NCBI GenBank assembly: GCA_009697495.1
Contig: SHUN01000021.1
Location: 1-13,890 of the forward strand
Direction: 5' to 3'
DNA length: 13,890 bases
DNA from: Bryobacterales bacterium
GTDB lineage: Bacteria > Acidobacteriota > Terriglobia > Bryobacterales > Bryobacteraceae
The translations under genes were made by a program, and so were the position numbers. Below are positions 5,899 through 13,142 of the stretch, piece after piece. Position 1 is the stretch's first letter, and each line of letters begins with the position of its first letter. The notes under the pieces were generated by a model. The model was not told where the DNA came from, did no database searches, and was given only the letters and a program-made list of their open reading frames with translations.

Positions 5899-6757
5899 CT
5901 ACGGCGGCAGTCCCATGCGGCGCCGCAGGTCGTGGTACAGCCAGATAAGCCAGTGCGAATGATCCTGGTAGGCTTTTCCCAGCCATTCAAATGTCTGCTC
6001 TTTATCGCCCAGACCGGTATAGATCGTTGCGATGTCGAAGGGCGCGACGTATCGCTTTGTCGAGTTCCGCTTCCATTCTTCCAGGACCTTCCGCGCCCGG
6101 TCCCGTTGGCCCGACGCCGCATAAACATGCCCGAGCGCGCCTACAATTAGTGGGTCGCCTCCCGAATTGCTTCGTTTGGCATCCCCTTCTGCTCAAAAGC
6201 CCACGCGAGGTACAGGTGTGCCGAGGCGAAGTTCACGTCTATGTCGGCTCGGCGCGCCAGCGGCGGTTCCGCGGATTTGCTCGGGCGACATGTAGCCGGG
6301 GGTGCCCATCACCACGCCGTCGATTGTCTCGGTGGAGTCGTCCGAGGCGGCCGCCGAATCCCGATGCGCCAGTCCGAAGTCGAGAATCTTCACGCGGTCA
6401 TCGGCGGTGAGAAAGATATTGGCCGGTTTTAGATCACGGCGGATAATGCCCTTGGAATGCGCGGCGGCGATTTCGACGGCATTGCGCCAGGGGATGGGCG
6501 ACTTTGTCAGGCGCGTTTGGATTGTCTCGCCTTCCAGAAGTTCCGTGACTAAAAACCAAATGCCTTGCTCGTTGCCCACATCGTAAATGGCGAGAGTGTT
6601 CGGGTGCGAGAGCGCGGCGACGGCTTTGGCCTCCCGCTGGAAACGCGCCAGCGCTTGCGGGTCATTGGCTAAATGTTCCGGCAGAACTTTGATCGCCACG
6701 TCGCGGTTGAGGCGCGTGTCGCGCGCGCTAGACCTCGTAGGGGCCCAGGCGCGTTCC
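5899..6757 (-). pseudogene. Ser/Thr protein kinase with TPR tail, multiply deleted
   Basis: The pieces of one acidobacterial-type kinase lie in order but in three reading frames. GTRLGPYEV (6757 to about 6731, then TAG) is the usual kinase-domain start. It joins directly to ARDTRLNRDVAIKVLPEHL (about 6720-6665), so the glycine-rich loop is missing. The catalytic loop reads GIIRRDLKPANIF, with Arg in place of the His of HRD and a few residues lost before it; VKILDFGLA and GTPGYMSPEQIRGTAA follow. There the frame shifts and the kinase C-lobe, membrane segment and sensor region are absent. The sequence resumes as TPR-like helices, ASAHLYLAWAFEQKGMPNEA, then shifts again to GGDPLIVGALGHVYAASGQR and on to a stop at 5899-5901. 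A normal member has roughly 700-900 residues; about 280 remain. It cannot encode an active kinase. Confidence 0.88.
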
Positions 6758-6814
6758 TTTTCGCCTGGTTCTAACTCAACCGGATGGCCAAACGTGACAA
6801 ACTAAACGAAAGAT

Positions 6815-8155
6815 ATGCAAGTCGTGACCATCGGCAACCGTACCGACGAACCGCCCAAGGAAGAAACGCGCGAAGGGAATTACTTCGTTTCCAACTATCC
6901 GCCCTTCTCCTTCTGGAAGCCGGAACGCGCGCGCGAAGCCATTGCCGCGCTTGACCAAACGCCCCCCGCGGACACGCCGCTTGGCATTTACGTTCACATT
7001 CCGTTCTGCCGCAAACGCTGCCATTTTTGCTATTTCAAGGTCTATACCGGAATGGACGCCACCCAAATCGAGGCGTACCTGGACGCGGTTCGCAAGGAGT
7101 TAGCGCTCTACGTTGAACGGCCGATAATCGGCGGCCGCAAGCCGCGTTTTATTTATTTCGGCGGGGGCACGCCCTCGTTTCTTTCGACGAAGCAGCTCGG
7201 CGGCCTGGTGGACGAAATGAAGCGCCTGCTGCCATGGGACGAAGCCGAGGAAGTGACCTTTGAATGCGAACCGGGCACGCTTACCGAGGGCAAGTTGAAA
7301 ATGCTGCACGAGATCGGGGTGACGCGGCTGAGCCTGGGAATTGAGAATTTCAACGACGAGCTTCTGCGGGCGAACGGCCGGGCGCACGTCTCTAAAGAAA
7401 TCGACCGCGCGTACCGTTTCTCGCGCGCCGCCGGCTTCCCGCAAATCAATATCGATCTGATCGCCGGGATGGTCGGCGAGACGGAGGAAAACTGGCGGGA
7501 AACCGTGCGACGCGCGGTTGAACTGGCGCCGGACAGCGTCACCATTTATCAGATGGAAGTGCCGTTCAATACGACGATCTCGAAGGAAATGCGCAGCCAC
7601 GGCGAGGAAGTGGCCCCGGTGGCCGGCTGGCCAGTGAAGCGAGCCTGGGCCAATTACGGCTTCTCCGAATTTGAGGCGGCGGGGTACACGGTGACGAGCG
7701 CTTATACCGCCGTTCGCGATCCCGCGAAAGCCGCCTTCGTCTACCGCAATCTGCTGTGGGCCGGCGCCGATATGATCGGGCTGGGCGTCTCGTCGTTCTC
7801 ACACGTCGGCGGGACCCATTACCAGAACGAACATCAGTACGAGACGTATACGGACCGCTTGATCAACGGCGAACTGCCCATTTTCCGCGCCCTTACGCCG
7901 GCCCCGCTGGAGCGTTTCGTTCGCGAGTTCATTCTGCAGATGAAGCTTGGCTCGGTGAGCCGTCCATACTTTCTCGGCAAGTATGGCGTGGATATGAACG
8001 AGCAGTTCCATTTCGAGCTTTCCGCCATTCGCGACCAAGGCTTCCTGACTTTTGACGACCAGGGCGCACGGCTCAACCGGCAGGGGCTGCTACAGGTCGA
8101 CCGGCTGCTGCACCAATTTTTCCTGCCCGAACACCGTAACGCGCGCTACGCGTGA
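6815..8155 (+). CDS. HemN/HemW-like radical SAM protein
   Basis: 446 residues. The radical SAM motif is C65-x3-C69-x2-C72 (CRKRCHFCYF) after GIYVHIPF. It is followed by the SAM-binding FGGGTPSFLS near 115-124, EVTFECEPGTL, the LSLGIENFND strand, and NIDLIAGMVGET. The C-terminal region (about 330-446) resembles the HemN C-terminal domain. The family holds true coproporphyrinogen III dehydrogenase (HemN), the haem chaperone HemW, anaerobic haem-opening enzymes and class C radical SAM methyltransferases. HemN has an extra Cys two residues after the third one; here that place is Phe-Lys, which argues against oxygen-independent haem synthesis. It heads a four-gene unit with a thioesterase, a CoA-ligase-like enzyme and an antiporter, pointing to modification of an acyl or aryl substrate. 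Any annotation as coproporphyrinogen oxidase should be treated as only a family label. ATG at 6815, with a weak ribosome site. Confidence 0.85.
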   Translation: MQVVTIGNRTDEPPKEETREGNYFVSNYPPFSFWKPERAREAIAALDQTPPADTPLGIYVHIPFCRKRCHFCYFKVYTGMDATQIEAYLDAVRKELALYVERPIIGGRKPRFIYFGGGTPSFLSTKQLGGLVDEMKRLLPWDEAEEVTFECEPGTLTEGKLKMLHEIGVTRLSLGIENFNDELLRANGRAHVSKEIDRAYRFSRAAGFPQINIDLIAGMVGETEENWRETVRRAVELAPDSVTIYQMEVPFNTTISKEMRSHGEEVAPVAGWPVKRAWANYGFSEFEAAGYTVTSAYTAVRDPAKAAFVYRNLLWAGADMIGLGVSSFSHVGGTHYQNEHQYETYTDRLINGELPIFRALTPAPLERFVREFILQMKLGSVSRPYFLGKYGVDMNEQFHFELSAIRDQGFLTFDDQGARLNRQGLLQVDRLLHQFFLPEHRNARYA

Positions 8156-8164
8156 GTCGATCGA

Positions 8165-8605
8165 ATGGCCCACAGCTTCAAACTCCAGCGCCGCGTTGAG
8201 TTCTCCGAAACCGACATGGCCGGCATCGTTCATTTCAGCAATTTCTTCCGCTACATGGAGGCCGCCGAGCACGCCTTCTTCCGGTCGATCGGCCTGAGCA
8301 TCGCTCCCGGCGGCGCGGATTCCGTTGGCTGGCCGCGCGTGCACGCGGACTGCGATTTTCGCAAGCCTCTGCGTTTTGAAGACACCGTTGAGATCGACCT
8401 TCTGGTTCGAGAGAAGCGGGAGCGGAGCCTGGTGTATACCGTAATCTTCCGCAAGGTCAACGCGGATCCCGTTCACGAAGTGGCCCGCGGCAGCCTGGCC
8501 GTCGCCTGCATTCGCAAGGACGCCGCCACAGGAACGATGATTAGCATCCCGATCCCAGCCGACATCGCCAACCGCATCGAAGCCGCGCCGCCGGAGATGT
8601 TTTGA
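8165..8605 (+). CDS. Hot-dog-fold acyl-CoA thioesterase (YbgC/FadM-like 4HBT)
   Basis: 146 residues, the usual length for the family. The N-terminal motif VEFSETDMAGIVHFSNFFRY (11-30) is the 4HBT active-site signature; Asp17 is the expected catalytic acid and His23 follows in the G-I-V-H turn, leading into the central helix (FRYMEAAEHAFFRSIGL). DCDFRKPLRFEDTVEIDLLV and SLVYTVIFRKV supply the strands of the hot-dog sheet. These enzymes hydrolyse acyl- or aroyl-CoA/ACP thioesters, 4-hydroxybenzoyl-CoA being the type case. It starts 9 bp after the radical SAM gene and its stop overlaps the ligase start by TTGA. Within the operon it would release or proofread the thioester made by the ligase, or a product of the radical SAM step; this is inference. 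Confidence 0.88.
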   Translation: MAHSFKLQRRVEFSETDMAGIVHFSNFFRYMEAAEHAFFRSIGLSIAPGGADSVGWPRVHADCDFRKPLRFEDTVEIDLLVREKRERSLVYTVIFRKVNADPVHEVARGSLAVACIRKDAATGTMISIPIPADIANRIEAAPPEMF

Positions 8606-9858
8606 ACCGCTCCGGGATCCAATCTTTTCAACTGGCCCGGCTGCAAGAACTCCGCCGCGCGCTTGTGCCGGCGAACCTTTTTTATTCTCAAAAGCTGACA
8701 GCGGAATTCAGCAGTCTGGCGGAATTCGCCGCCCGCGTTCCTTTCACCACCAAAGCGGAATTCGTCGAAGATCAACGACTCCATCCGCCGTTTGGCACCA
8801 ACTTGACGTACCGCGTTGCGGCCTACACTCGATTCTGCCAAACCAGCAGCACCACCGGCCACCCGCTCCGCTGGGTCGATACCGAGGAGAGTTGGGACTG
8901 GATGCTGGACTGCTGGACACGCGTGTATGAAGCCGCCGGAGTCGCAAAAGCCGACCGCATTTTTTTCGCCTTCTCCTTCGGCCCGTTCCTCGGTTTCTGG
9001 ACCGCCTTCGACGCGGCTACGCGCCTGGGCTGCCTGGCCATTCCCGGCGGTGGAATGAGCAGCACCGCCCGTCTGCGCACGCTGATCGATACTCGCGCCA
9101 ACGTGCTGTGCTGCACGCCGACTTATGCCGTCCGGCTGGCCGAAGTCGCACGCCAAGAAGAGGTCGATCTTTCCGCTCTCGCGGTGAAAACGATTATCGT
9201 CGCCGGTGAACCAGGCGGCAGCGTTCCCGGCACGCGCGCGATGCTCGAACGGCTCTGGCCCGGAACGCGCATCGTCGATCACCACGGCATGACCGAGACC
9301 GGACCCGTGAGCTACGAGTGCCCGCTTCGCCCCGGCGTTTTGCACGTGCTCGAAACAGAATTCTTTCCGGAAATTGTCGACCCACACAGCGGCGATTCCG
9401 TGCCCGATGGGCAGACCGGCGAACTGGTGATCACCAATCTTGGGCGCATCGCTTCTCCGGTTATTCGCTACCGCACCGGAGACATCGTGCAGCCCAGCCC
9501 CGCCGGCCGGTGCGAATGCGGGAGTCATGAAATGGCGCTCGAAGGCGGCATTCTGACGCGCCGGGATGATATGGTTGTCATTCGTGGCGTCAACGTTTAT
9601 CCCAGCGCCATTGATGATGTTCTACACGCCTCCGGAAGCGTTGTCGAGTACCGCGTGGAAATCCTCACCGTTCGTTCCATGACCGAAATTCGCATCGAAA
9701 TCGAGCCGGAACCCGCCGCCGGCGAAGGGTTGGCGCCCCATTTGGAATCGGCGCTTCGCGACGCGCTGGGCCTGCGTATTCCCGTGCACATCGTCGGCAC
9801 GGGCACGTTGCCCCGATTTGAAATGAAAGCGAAACGCTGGGTCCGGACCGCGCAATGA
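8602..9858 (+). CDS. PaaK-like adenylate-forming CoA ligase
   Basis: 418 residues, slightly shorter than phenylacetate-CoA ligase (about 430-440). ANL motifs in order: P-loop TSSTTGHP at 81-88 (usually TSGTTG; Ser replaces Gly), AGEPGG at 201-206, HHGMTETGPVSYEC at 227-240, GELVITNLGR and YRTGD at 290-294, the hinge GGILTRRDDMVVIRGVNVYP (315-334), and LPRFEMKAKRW (403-413), where Lys409 is the expected catalytic Lys. Cys304 and Cys306 sit where PaaK proteins carry a CxCG element. It would activate a carboxylate with ATP and pass it to CoA or another thiol; the acid is unknown. The start is TTG at 8602, overlapping the thioesterase stop by 4 bp, with GGAG at 8593-8596 as ribosome site. The gene overlaps the antiporter by ATGA. 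Confidence 0.88.
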   Translation: MNRSGIQSFQLARLQELRRALVPANLFYSQKLTAEFSSLAEFAARVPFTTKAEFVEDQRLHPPFGTNLTYRVAAYTRFCQTSSTTGHPLRWVDTEESWDWMLDCWTRVYEAAGVAKADRIFFAFSFGPFLGFWTAFDAATRLGCLAIPGGGMSSTARLRTLIDTRANVLCCTPTYAVRLAEVARQEEVDLSALAVKTIIVAGEPGGSVPGTRAMLERLWPGTRIVDHHGMTETGPVSYECPLRPGVLHVLETEFFPEIVDPHSGDSVPDGQTGELVITNLGRIASPVIRYRTGDIVQPSPAGRCECGSHEMALEGGILTRRDDMVVIRGVNVYPSAIDDVLHASGSVVEYRVEILTVRSMTEIRIEIEPEPAAGEGLAPHLESALRDALGLRIPVHIVGTGTLPRFEMKAKRWVRTAQ

Positions 9859-11078
9859 ACGTCCCGATCGAACATATTCTGCTGCTCGTCCTGCTCCAAT
9901 TGAGCGTCATCATCGCCGCGGCCCGGCTGTTCGGGATGCTCTTTCGCCGCTTCGGCCAGCCGCAGGTGTGCGGCGAAATCATCGCCGGGCTGCTACTTGG
10001 CCCTTCCGTCTTCGGCCGCTACTTTCCCGAGATCTCGGCGCAGGTTTTCAGCCCGATCGTCAACCCTGTCTTGAGCGTGATCAGCCAGATCGGCCTTGTC
10101 CTGGTGATGTTCCTGATCGGACTCGAATTCGACTTCAGCCATCTGAAGAAAAATCGGCGCGCCGCGCTCTCGGTCTCTCTGGCCGGCGTCCTTCTGCCGT
10201 TCGGACTCGGCATGGGGCTCGGCGGATTCCTGCACCGGCAACTGGCGCTGGATGGCAACTGGCTCCATTTTTCGCTGTTCATGGCCACCGCGTTCTCCAT
10301 CACGGCCATCCCCGTGCTGGGGCGGATCCTCATCGAGTTGAAACTGAACCGGACGATGATCGGCTCGCTTACCATCACCGCCGCCGCGTTGAACGACGCC
10401 GTCGGCTGGGTGCTGCTGGCGCTCATAACCGCCATTTCGCAGGCGGCGTTCGACCCGTGGAATTTCGCGGGTATGATTGCCGGGATCGGCGTCTTTGCAC
10501 TGGTCATGTTCCTGATCGTCCGGCCGCTGACGATTCGCTGGATTGCCTCCGGGCCGCTCTCGCTCGACTCGGTAGCCATGCTGCTGATCCTGATCTTCCT
10601 CTCCGCCATCGCCACAAACCTGATCGGTATCTTCTCCGTCTTCGGGGCGTTCCTATTTGGCGCGATTCTGTATGATCAAGGCCATTTCGTGGCCGCCATT
10701 CGCGCCCGCCTCAGTGACTTCGTCACTGTCTTCTTCCTGCCGATTTTCTTCACGTTCACAGGCCTGCGGACGGATATCGGCTCGATGTCCGGCGGCGAAC
10801 TGTGGTTGCTGTGCGGACTTGTTCTACTGACCGCGACGGCGGGGAAATTCGGCGGCTGCGCGCTGGCCGCCCGGTGGAACGGGCTCTCCTGGCGGCAGGC
10901 GTCCGCGATTGGAATCCTGATGAACACACGGGGCCTGATGGAGCTGATCGTCATCAATATCGGCTTCGACCTGGGCATCATCCCGCGCCCGGTGTTCTTC
11001 ATGCTCGTATTTATGGCGATTGTGACCACTTGCATGACGGCGCCGGTCCTGCGGCGGCTGCGGCCGGAACTGGCGTAG
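9855..11078 (+). CDS. CPA2-family cation/proton antiporter (Kef/CHX-like)
   Basis: 407 residues, almost all hydrophobic, with about 12-13 transmembrane helices and no RCK/TrkA-N cytoplasmic domain. Recognised family segments: FGQPQVCGEIIAGLLLGPSV (33-52), MFLIGLEFDFSHLKKN (85-100), ATAFSITAIPVLGRILIELK (144-163), and SLTITAAALNDAVGW (171-185). The ion-binding pair is Asn180-Asp181, as in CHX-type members, rather than the Asp-Asp of NapA. FGAFLFGAILYDQG and ILMNTRGLMELIVINIG close the Na_H_Exchanger domain (PF00999). It exchanges a monovalent cation for protons; the ion is not predictable. The start overlaps the ligase stop by ATGA, so it belongs to the operon. This is odd for a housekeeping antiporter and may mean that it carries or supports export of the pathway's product. 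Confidence 0.88.
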   Translation: MNVPIEHILLLVLLQLSVIIAAARLFGMLFRRFGQPQVCGEIIAGLLLGPSVFGRYFPEISAQVFSPIVNPVLSVISQIGLVLVMFLIGLEFDFSHLKKNRRAALSVSLAGVLLPFGLGMGLGGFLHRQLALDGNWLHFSLFMATAFSITAIPVLGRILIELKLNRTMIGSLTITAAALNDAVGWVLLALITAISQAAFDPWNFAGMIAGIGVFALVMFLIVRPLTIRWIASGPLSLDSVAMLLILIFLSAIATNLIGIFSVFGAFLFGAILYDQGHFVAAIRARLSDFVTVFFLPIFFTFTGLRTDIGSMSGGELWLLCGLVLLTATAGKFGGCALAARWNGLSWRQASAIGILMNTRGLMELIVINIGFDLGIIPRPVFFMLVFMAIVTTCMTAPVLRRLRPELA

Positions 11079-11119
11079 CCGGCCGTTCAGCGCCGCTCCG
11101 AGGGCATTATCAGCCGCCC

Positions 11120-11278
11120 CTACTCGTAGTCTTTCATCAATACGTCAAACTTCCGGCGCATTTCTTTCAATTCCGCGTCGATGGATTCATGCTGTTTCCA
11201 TAAATTAATCGTCTGGACACTGTAGTAATAGAACGCCGCCGGATCGTCGAGTTCCGTCCGCAACTTCTCCAGTAAATA
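11120..11278 (-). pseudogene. C-terminal remnant of an unrecognised protein
   Basis: The minus strand is open for 52 codons after a TAG at 11279-11281 and reads as a natural helical C-terminus: LEKLRTELDDPAAFYYYSVQ, then TINLWKQHESIDAELKEM and RRKFDVLMKDYE, stop at 11120-11122. There is no ATG or GTG start. I do not recognise the family. It begins where the plus-strand pRiA4b ORF-3-like remnant also begins, so both seem to have lost their 5' ends in one deletion. Confidence 0.5.
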
Positions 11279-11543
11279 CTACGACTACGGCTCCACGACA
11301 TCGCCTGCGCTCAAAGTAGTCGGTGGCCGGAGCTTGGAGAAACCTCGCGACAAGGTCGTCCTGTTATCCAGAAACTTGAACCCCGCATTCAACTGCGATC
11401 AATGCAAGAGCCAGCCTGCCACCCAAATCTGCACCGAGTGCGCCTGGAATAACAAGGGCTGGCGCTGTAGTTCCTGCGCCGCCGCCCACGAGTGCGGGAC
11501 AGAGATGTTTCTGCCTGTCGTTAACTCCCCCTCCTCGGGCTAG
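11274..11543 (+). pseudogene. C-terminal zinc-binding part of a plasmid pRiA4b ORF-3-like protein
   Basis: Open reading from about 11274 gives KYYDYGSTTSPALKVVGG, PRDKVVLLSRNLNPAFNCDQ and CKSQPATQICTECAWNNKGW, then RCSSCAAAHECGTEMFLPVV and NSPSSG. The D-x-G-S-T-T-x-x-L-K-V segment and the tail C-x2-C-x8-C-x2-C-x7-C-x2-C-x4-H-x-C-G-x-E-M-x-L-P-V-V-N-S-P are typical of the end of pRiA4b ORF-3-like proteins, which often carry such a zinc-binding extension. The N-terminal part of the IS1096/pRiA4b fold is missing. A TTG at 11334 could start a 69-residue zinc-ribbon protein, but no clear ribosome site is seen and the homology begins upstream of it, so a remnant is more likely than a gene. Confidence 0.68.
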
Positions 11544-11547
11544 GACC

Positions 11548-11781
11548 TCACTCCAGTGCCGCCAATTTGTTCTCCAGGTCTTGCCTTCGCCCGGCCTCGG
11601 GAATGTAAAGGCCAGCGGCGCCCATCACGTAGACTCGAATCGCCTTCAGGCCCGCTTTGTTCAGTGTTTCCGCCGTTTGGTTACACTTCGGCACTTGCCG
11701 GCCCACGATCCCCAGCGCCTTCTCGGCTGGTATGAAAGCGCTGACCGTTCGCAGTAAATCCGCATAGGCCGCGCTAGGCAT
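11548..11781 (-). CDS. Small protein of unknown function (77 aa), coupled to the membrane sensor
   Basis: A soluble, mainly helical 77-residue protein with no signal peptide or transmembrane segment. It has a single Cys (residue 33, KCNQT) and a charged C-terminal helix (RRQDLENKLAALE). ATG at 11781 overlaps the stop of the sensor gene by 8 bases, and GGAG lies 7 bases upstream, so it is translated with the sensor. I do not recognise a family. By position it may be the cytoplasmic partner of a sensor that has no output domain of its own; this is inference only. Confidence 0.6.
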   Translation of the reverse strand: MPSAAYADLLRTVSAFIPAEKALGIVGRQVPKCNQTAETLNKAGLKAIRVYVMGAAGLYIPEAGRRQDLENKLAALE

Positions 11782-13021
11782 GGTGAATCTCCGCCGCGCT
11801 GCCGATACCCTTAACTTCGGCTTCGGCTCCGTTCACGTGGAGGGGGAGTTGATAGACGGCCTTCCGCATGTCGTCGGCGTGCGCATTGAGTTCTTCGCAG
11901 ATGATCTCCGCCTCGACGTCGCCGCTTGCCTGCCGCTTGTTCGATTCGGCGATCCGGCCCACGCATTCGGAAAGCAGCGTCGCTCCCGGTCCCAATGACC
12001 GCATCAGACCGTCCAACGGCACCACGATGCTCAGCATAAAATACCACGATAGTCCGCAGGCCGCCGACAGCGCGAGCCCAGCCAACGCCAGTGCCCAGAA
12101 ACGGTAACTCGTGTCGTATTCGACTCTTGCCTTCAACAGAACATCGAGTTCCGCCGCCGCGCTTCGCCAAATCGCGAAACTGGCGCGCATCGCCGACACT
12201 CCCGCCGCCTGGAACTGGGCGCCCGCCTCGCCGTCCGACGCTTTTTCCGTCATCGCGATGAACGATTCAGCGCTTGCTTTGTACGCAGCCAGCGCGGGCG
12301 TCAGAACCAGTTGGAGGCTTGGGCTCGTGCCATAGAAACCAGCGTCTTCTTTGATCGCTGTGGTCACGCCGGCGTCAACGCGATCCAAATCGCATTCCTT
12401 CAACATGGCAGCGTCCATGCCGGCGCGCTTCCGCCATCCGTCGATCCCCTGGCTGCTTTCCCGCAGCATTTTCCAGTGCCGCGATTGTGTCTGCGGCAGC
12501 GCAACGACGACCGCGTCCATCAAATAATAACTGTCCAAATCCGGGTCCAGAATCAGGTTCGACGTATCCCCGGCATGCCCGATCATCGCCCGCAGGTCGC
12601 CGTTGAGTTTCGCGTATTTGACCGGTTCGGCCGCGCATTTCCCCGCGCCGATCCCCTCCCACTGCGCCTCCAACAACGGAATCGTCAAATGAGCGCGATC
12701 CCGTTTCGCCAGCCCTTCGACCGTGAACTCCAACAGGCTGCCGTATTTCGCGTTCTGCACTTTCAACGCATGCAGAGCCGCGTTCACACGGTTGGTGATC
12801 GCGCCGCAATCGCTCCCCGTCATTACCGCCAATTCGTGTTCCTGGACAGCTTCTAAAACATCCGCCAACGGCCTTAAATACGCCGTCCCCGCCAATTCCT
12901 TCGTAGCGAACGAGATGCGGCCGTTGATATTGGCTACAGTCAGATACAATAACACTCCTATCGGCAGCGAAAAGCTAACTGCAATCAGGACGATTTTCGA
13001 GCGAACGCTTGATTTTGTCAT
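11774..13021 (-). CDS. Chemoreceptor-like membrane sensor lacking the MCP signalling domain
   Basis: 415 residues. TM1 is at about 9-30 (IVLIAVSFSLPIGVLLYLTV) and TM2 at about 309-333, enclosing a periplasmic helical domain of about 280 residues. This contains SNLILDPDLDSYYLMDAVVV (154-173), a motif I know from periplasmic domains of methyl-accepting chemotaxis proteins and related sensors. After TM2 only about 80 residues remain. A PLDGLM start resembles the HAMP entry, and VGRIAESNKRQASGDVEAEI then EELNAHADDMRKAV loosely resembles the first stretch of an MCP signalling helix. The conserved hairpin tip (E-x-T-N-x-L-A-L-N-A-A-I-E-A) is absent, and the gene ends normally in overlap with the 77-residue ORF. 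ATG at 13021 was chosen because AAGGGA lies 5 bases upstream; the in-frame ATG at 13099 lacks a ribosome site. It is divergent from the sigma factor gene. Confidence 0.78.
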   Translation of the reverse strand: MTKSSVRSKIVLIAVSFSLPIGVLLYLTVANINGRISFATKELAGTAYLRPLADVLEAVQEHELAVMTGSDCGAITNRVNAALHALKVQNAKYGSLLEFTVEGLAKRDRAHLTIPLLEAQWEGIGAGKCAAEPVKYAKLNGDLRAMIGHAGDTSNLILDPDLDSYYLMDAVVVALPQTQSRHWKMLRESSQGIDGWRKRAGMDAAMLKECDLDRVDAGVTTAIKEDAGFYGTSPSLQLVLTPALAAYKASAESFIAMTEKASDGEAGAQFQAAGVSAMRASFAIWRSAAAELDVLLKARVEYDTSYRFWALALAGLALSAACGLSWYFMLSIVVPLDGLMRSLGPGATLLSECVGRIAESNKRQASGDVEAEIICEELNAHADDMRKAVYQLPLHVNGAEAEVKGIGSAAEIHHA

Positions 13022-13130
13022 TTTTTCCCTTGTGCGCAAGCCATCGTTGGCAGCGCGGTTAAGCACCTTATCGGGCCTTCCTTGGGGGATATGAGCCAAA
13101 CAACAGGTTTCGCAATCGGAGACCGCACGC

Positions 13131-13136
13131 TACACT
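13131..13136 (+). promoter_or_regulatory. Leaderless-type -10 element of the ECF sigma gene
   Basis: TACACT (TAnnnT) ends 6 bases before the GTG start at 13143, the spacing at which RNA polymerase would begin the transcript on the start codon itself. No Shine-Dalgarno is present in the preceding 15 bases. No good -35 is visible. Inferred from motif and spacing. Confidence 0.5.
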
Positions 13137-13142
13137 CAATCT

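Noticed and set aside
6193..6699. A 168-codon kinase as an active short kinase gene
   Set aside because: It lacks the glycine-rich loop and most of the C-lobe, HRD is RRD, the only start is an internal GTG, and matching pieces lie in other frames.
6815..8155. Calling the radical SAM gene hemN
   Set aside because: The fourth cysteine of the HemN motif is absent and no haem genes are nearby. Family membership does not fix the reaction.
11079..11119. A terminator after the antiporter gene
   Set aside because: Short GC-rich palindromic bits are present but there is no convincing stem followed by T residues.
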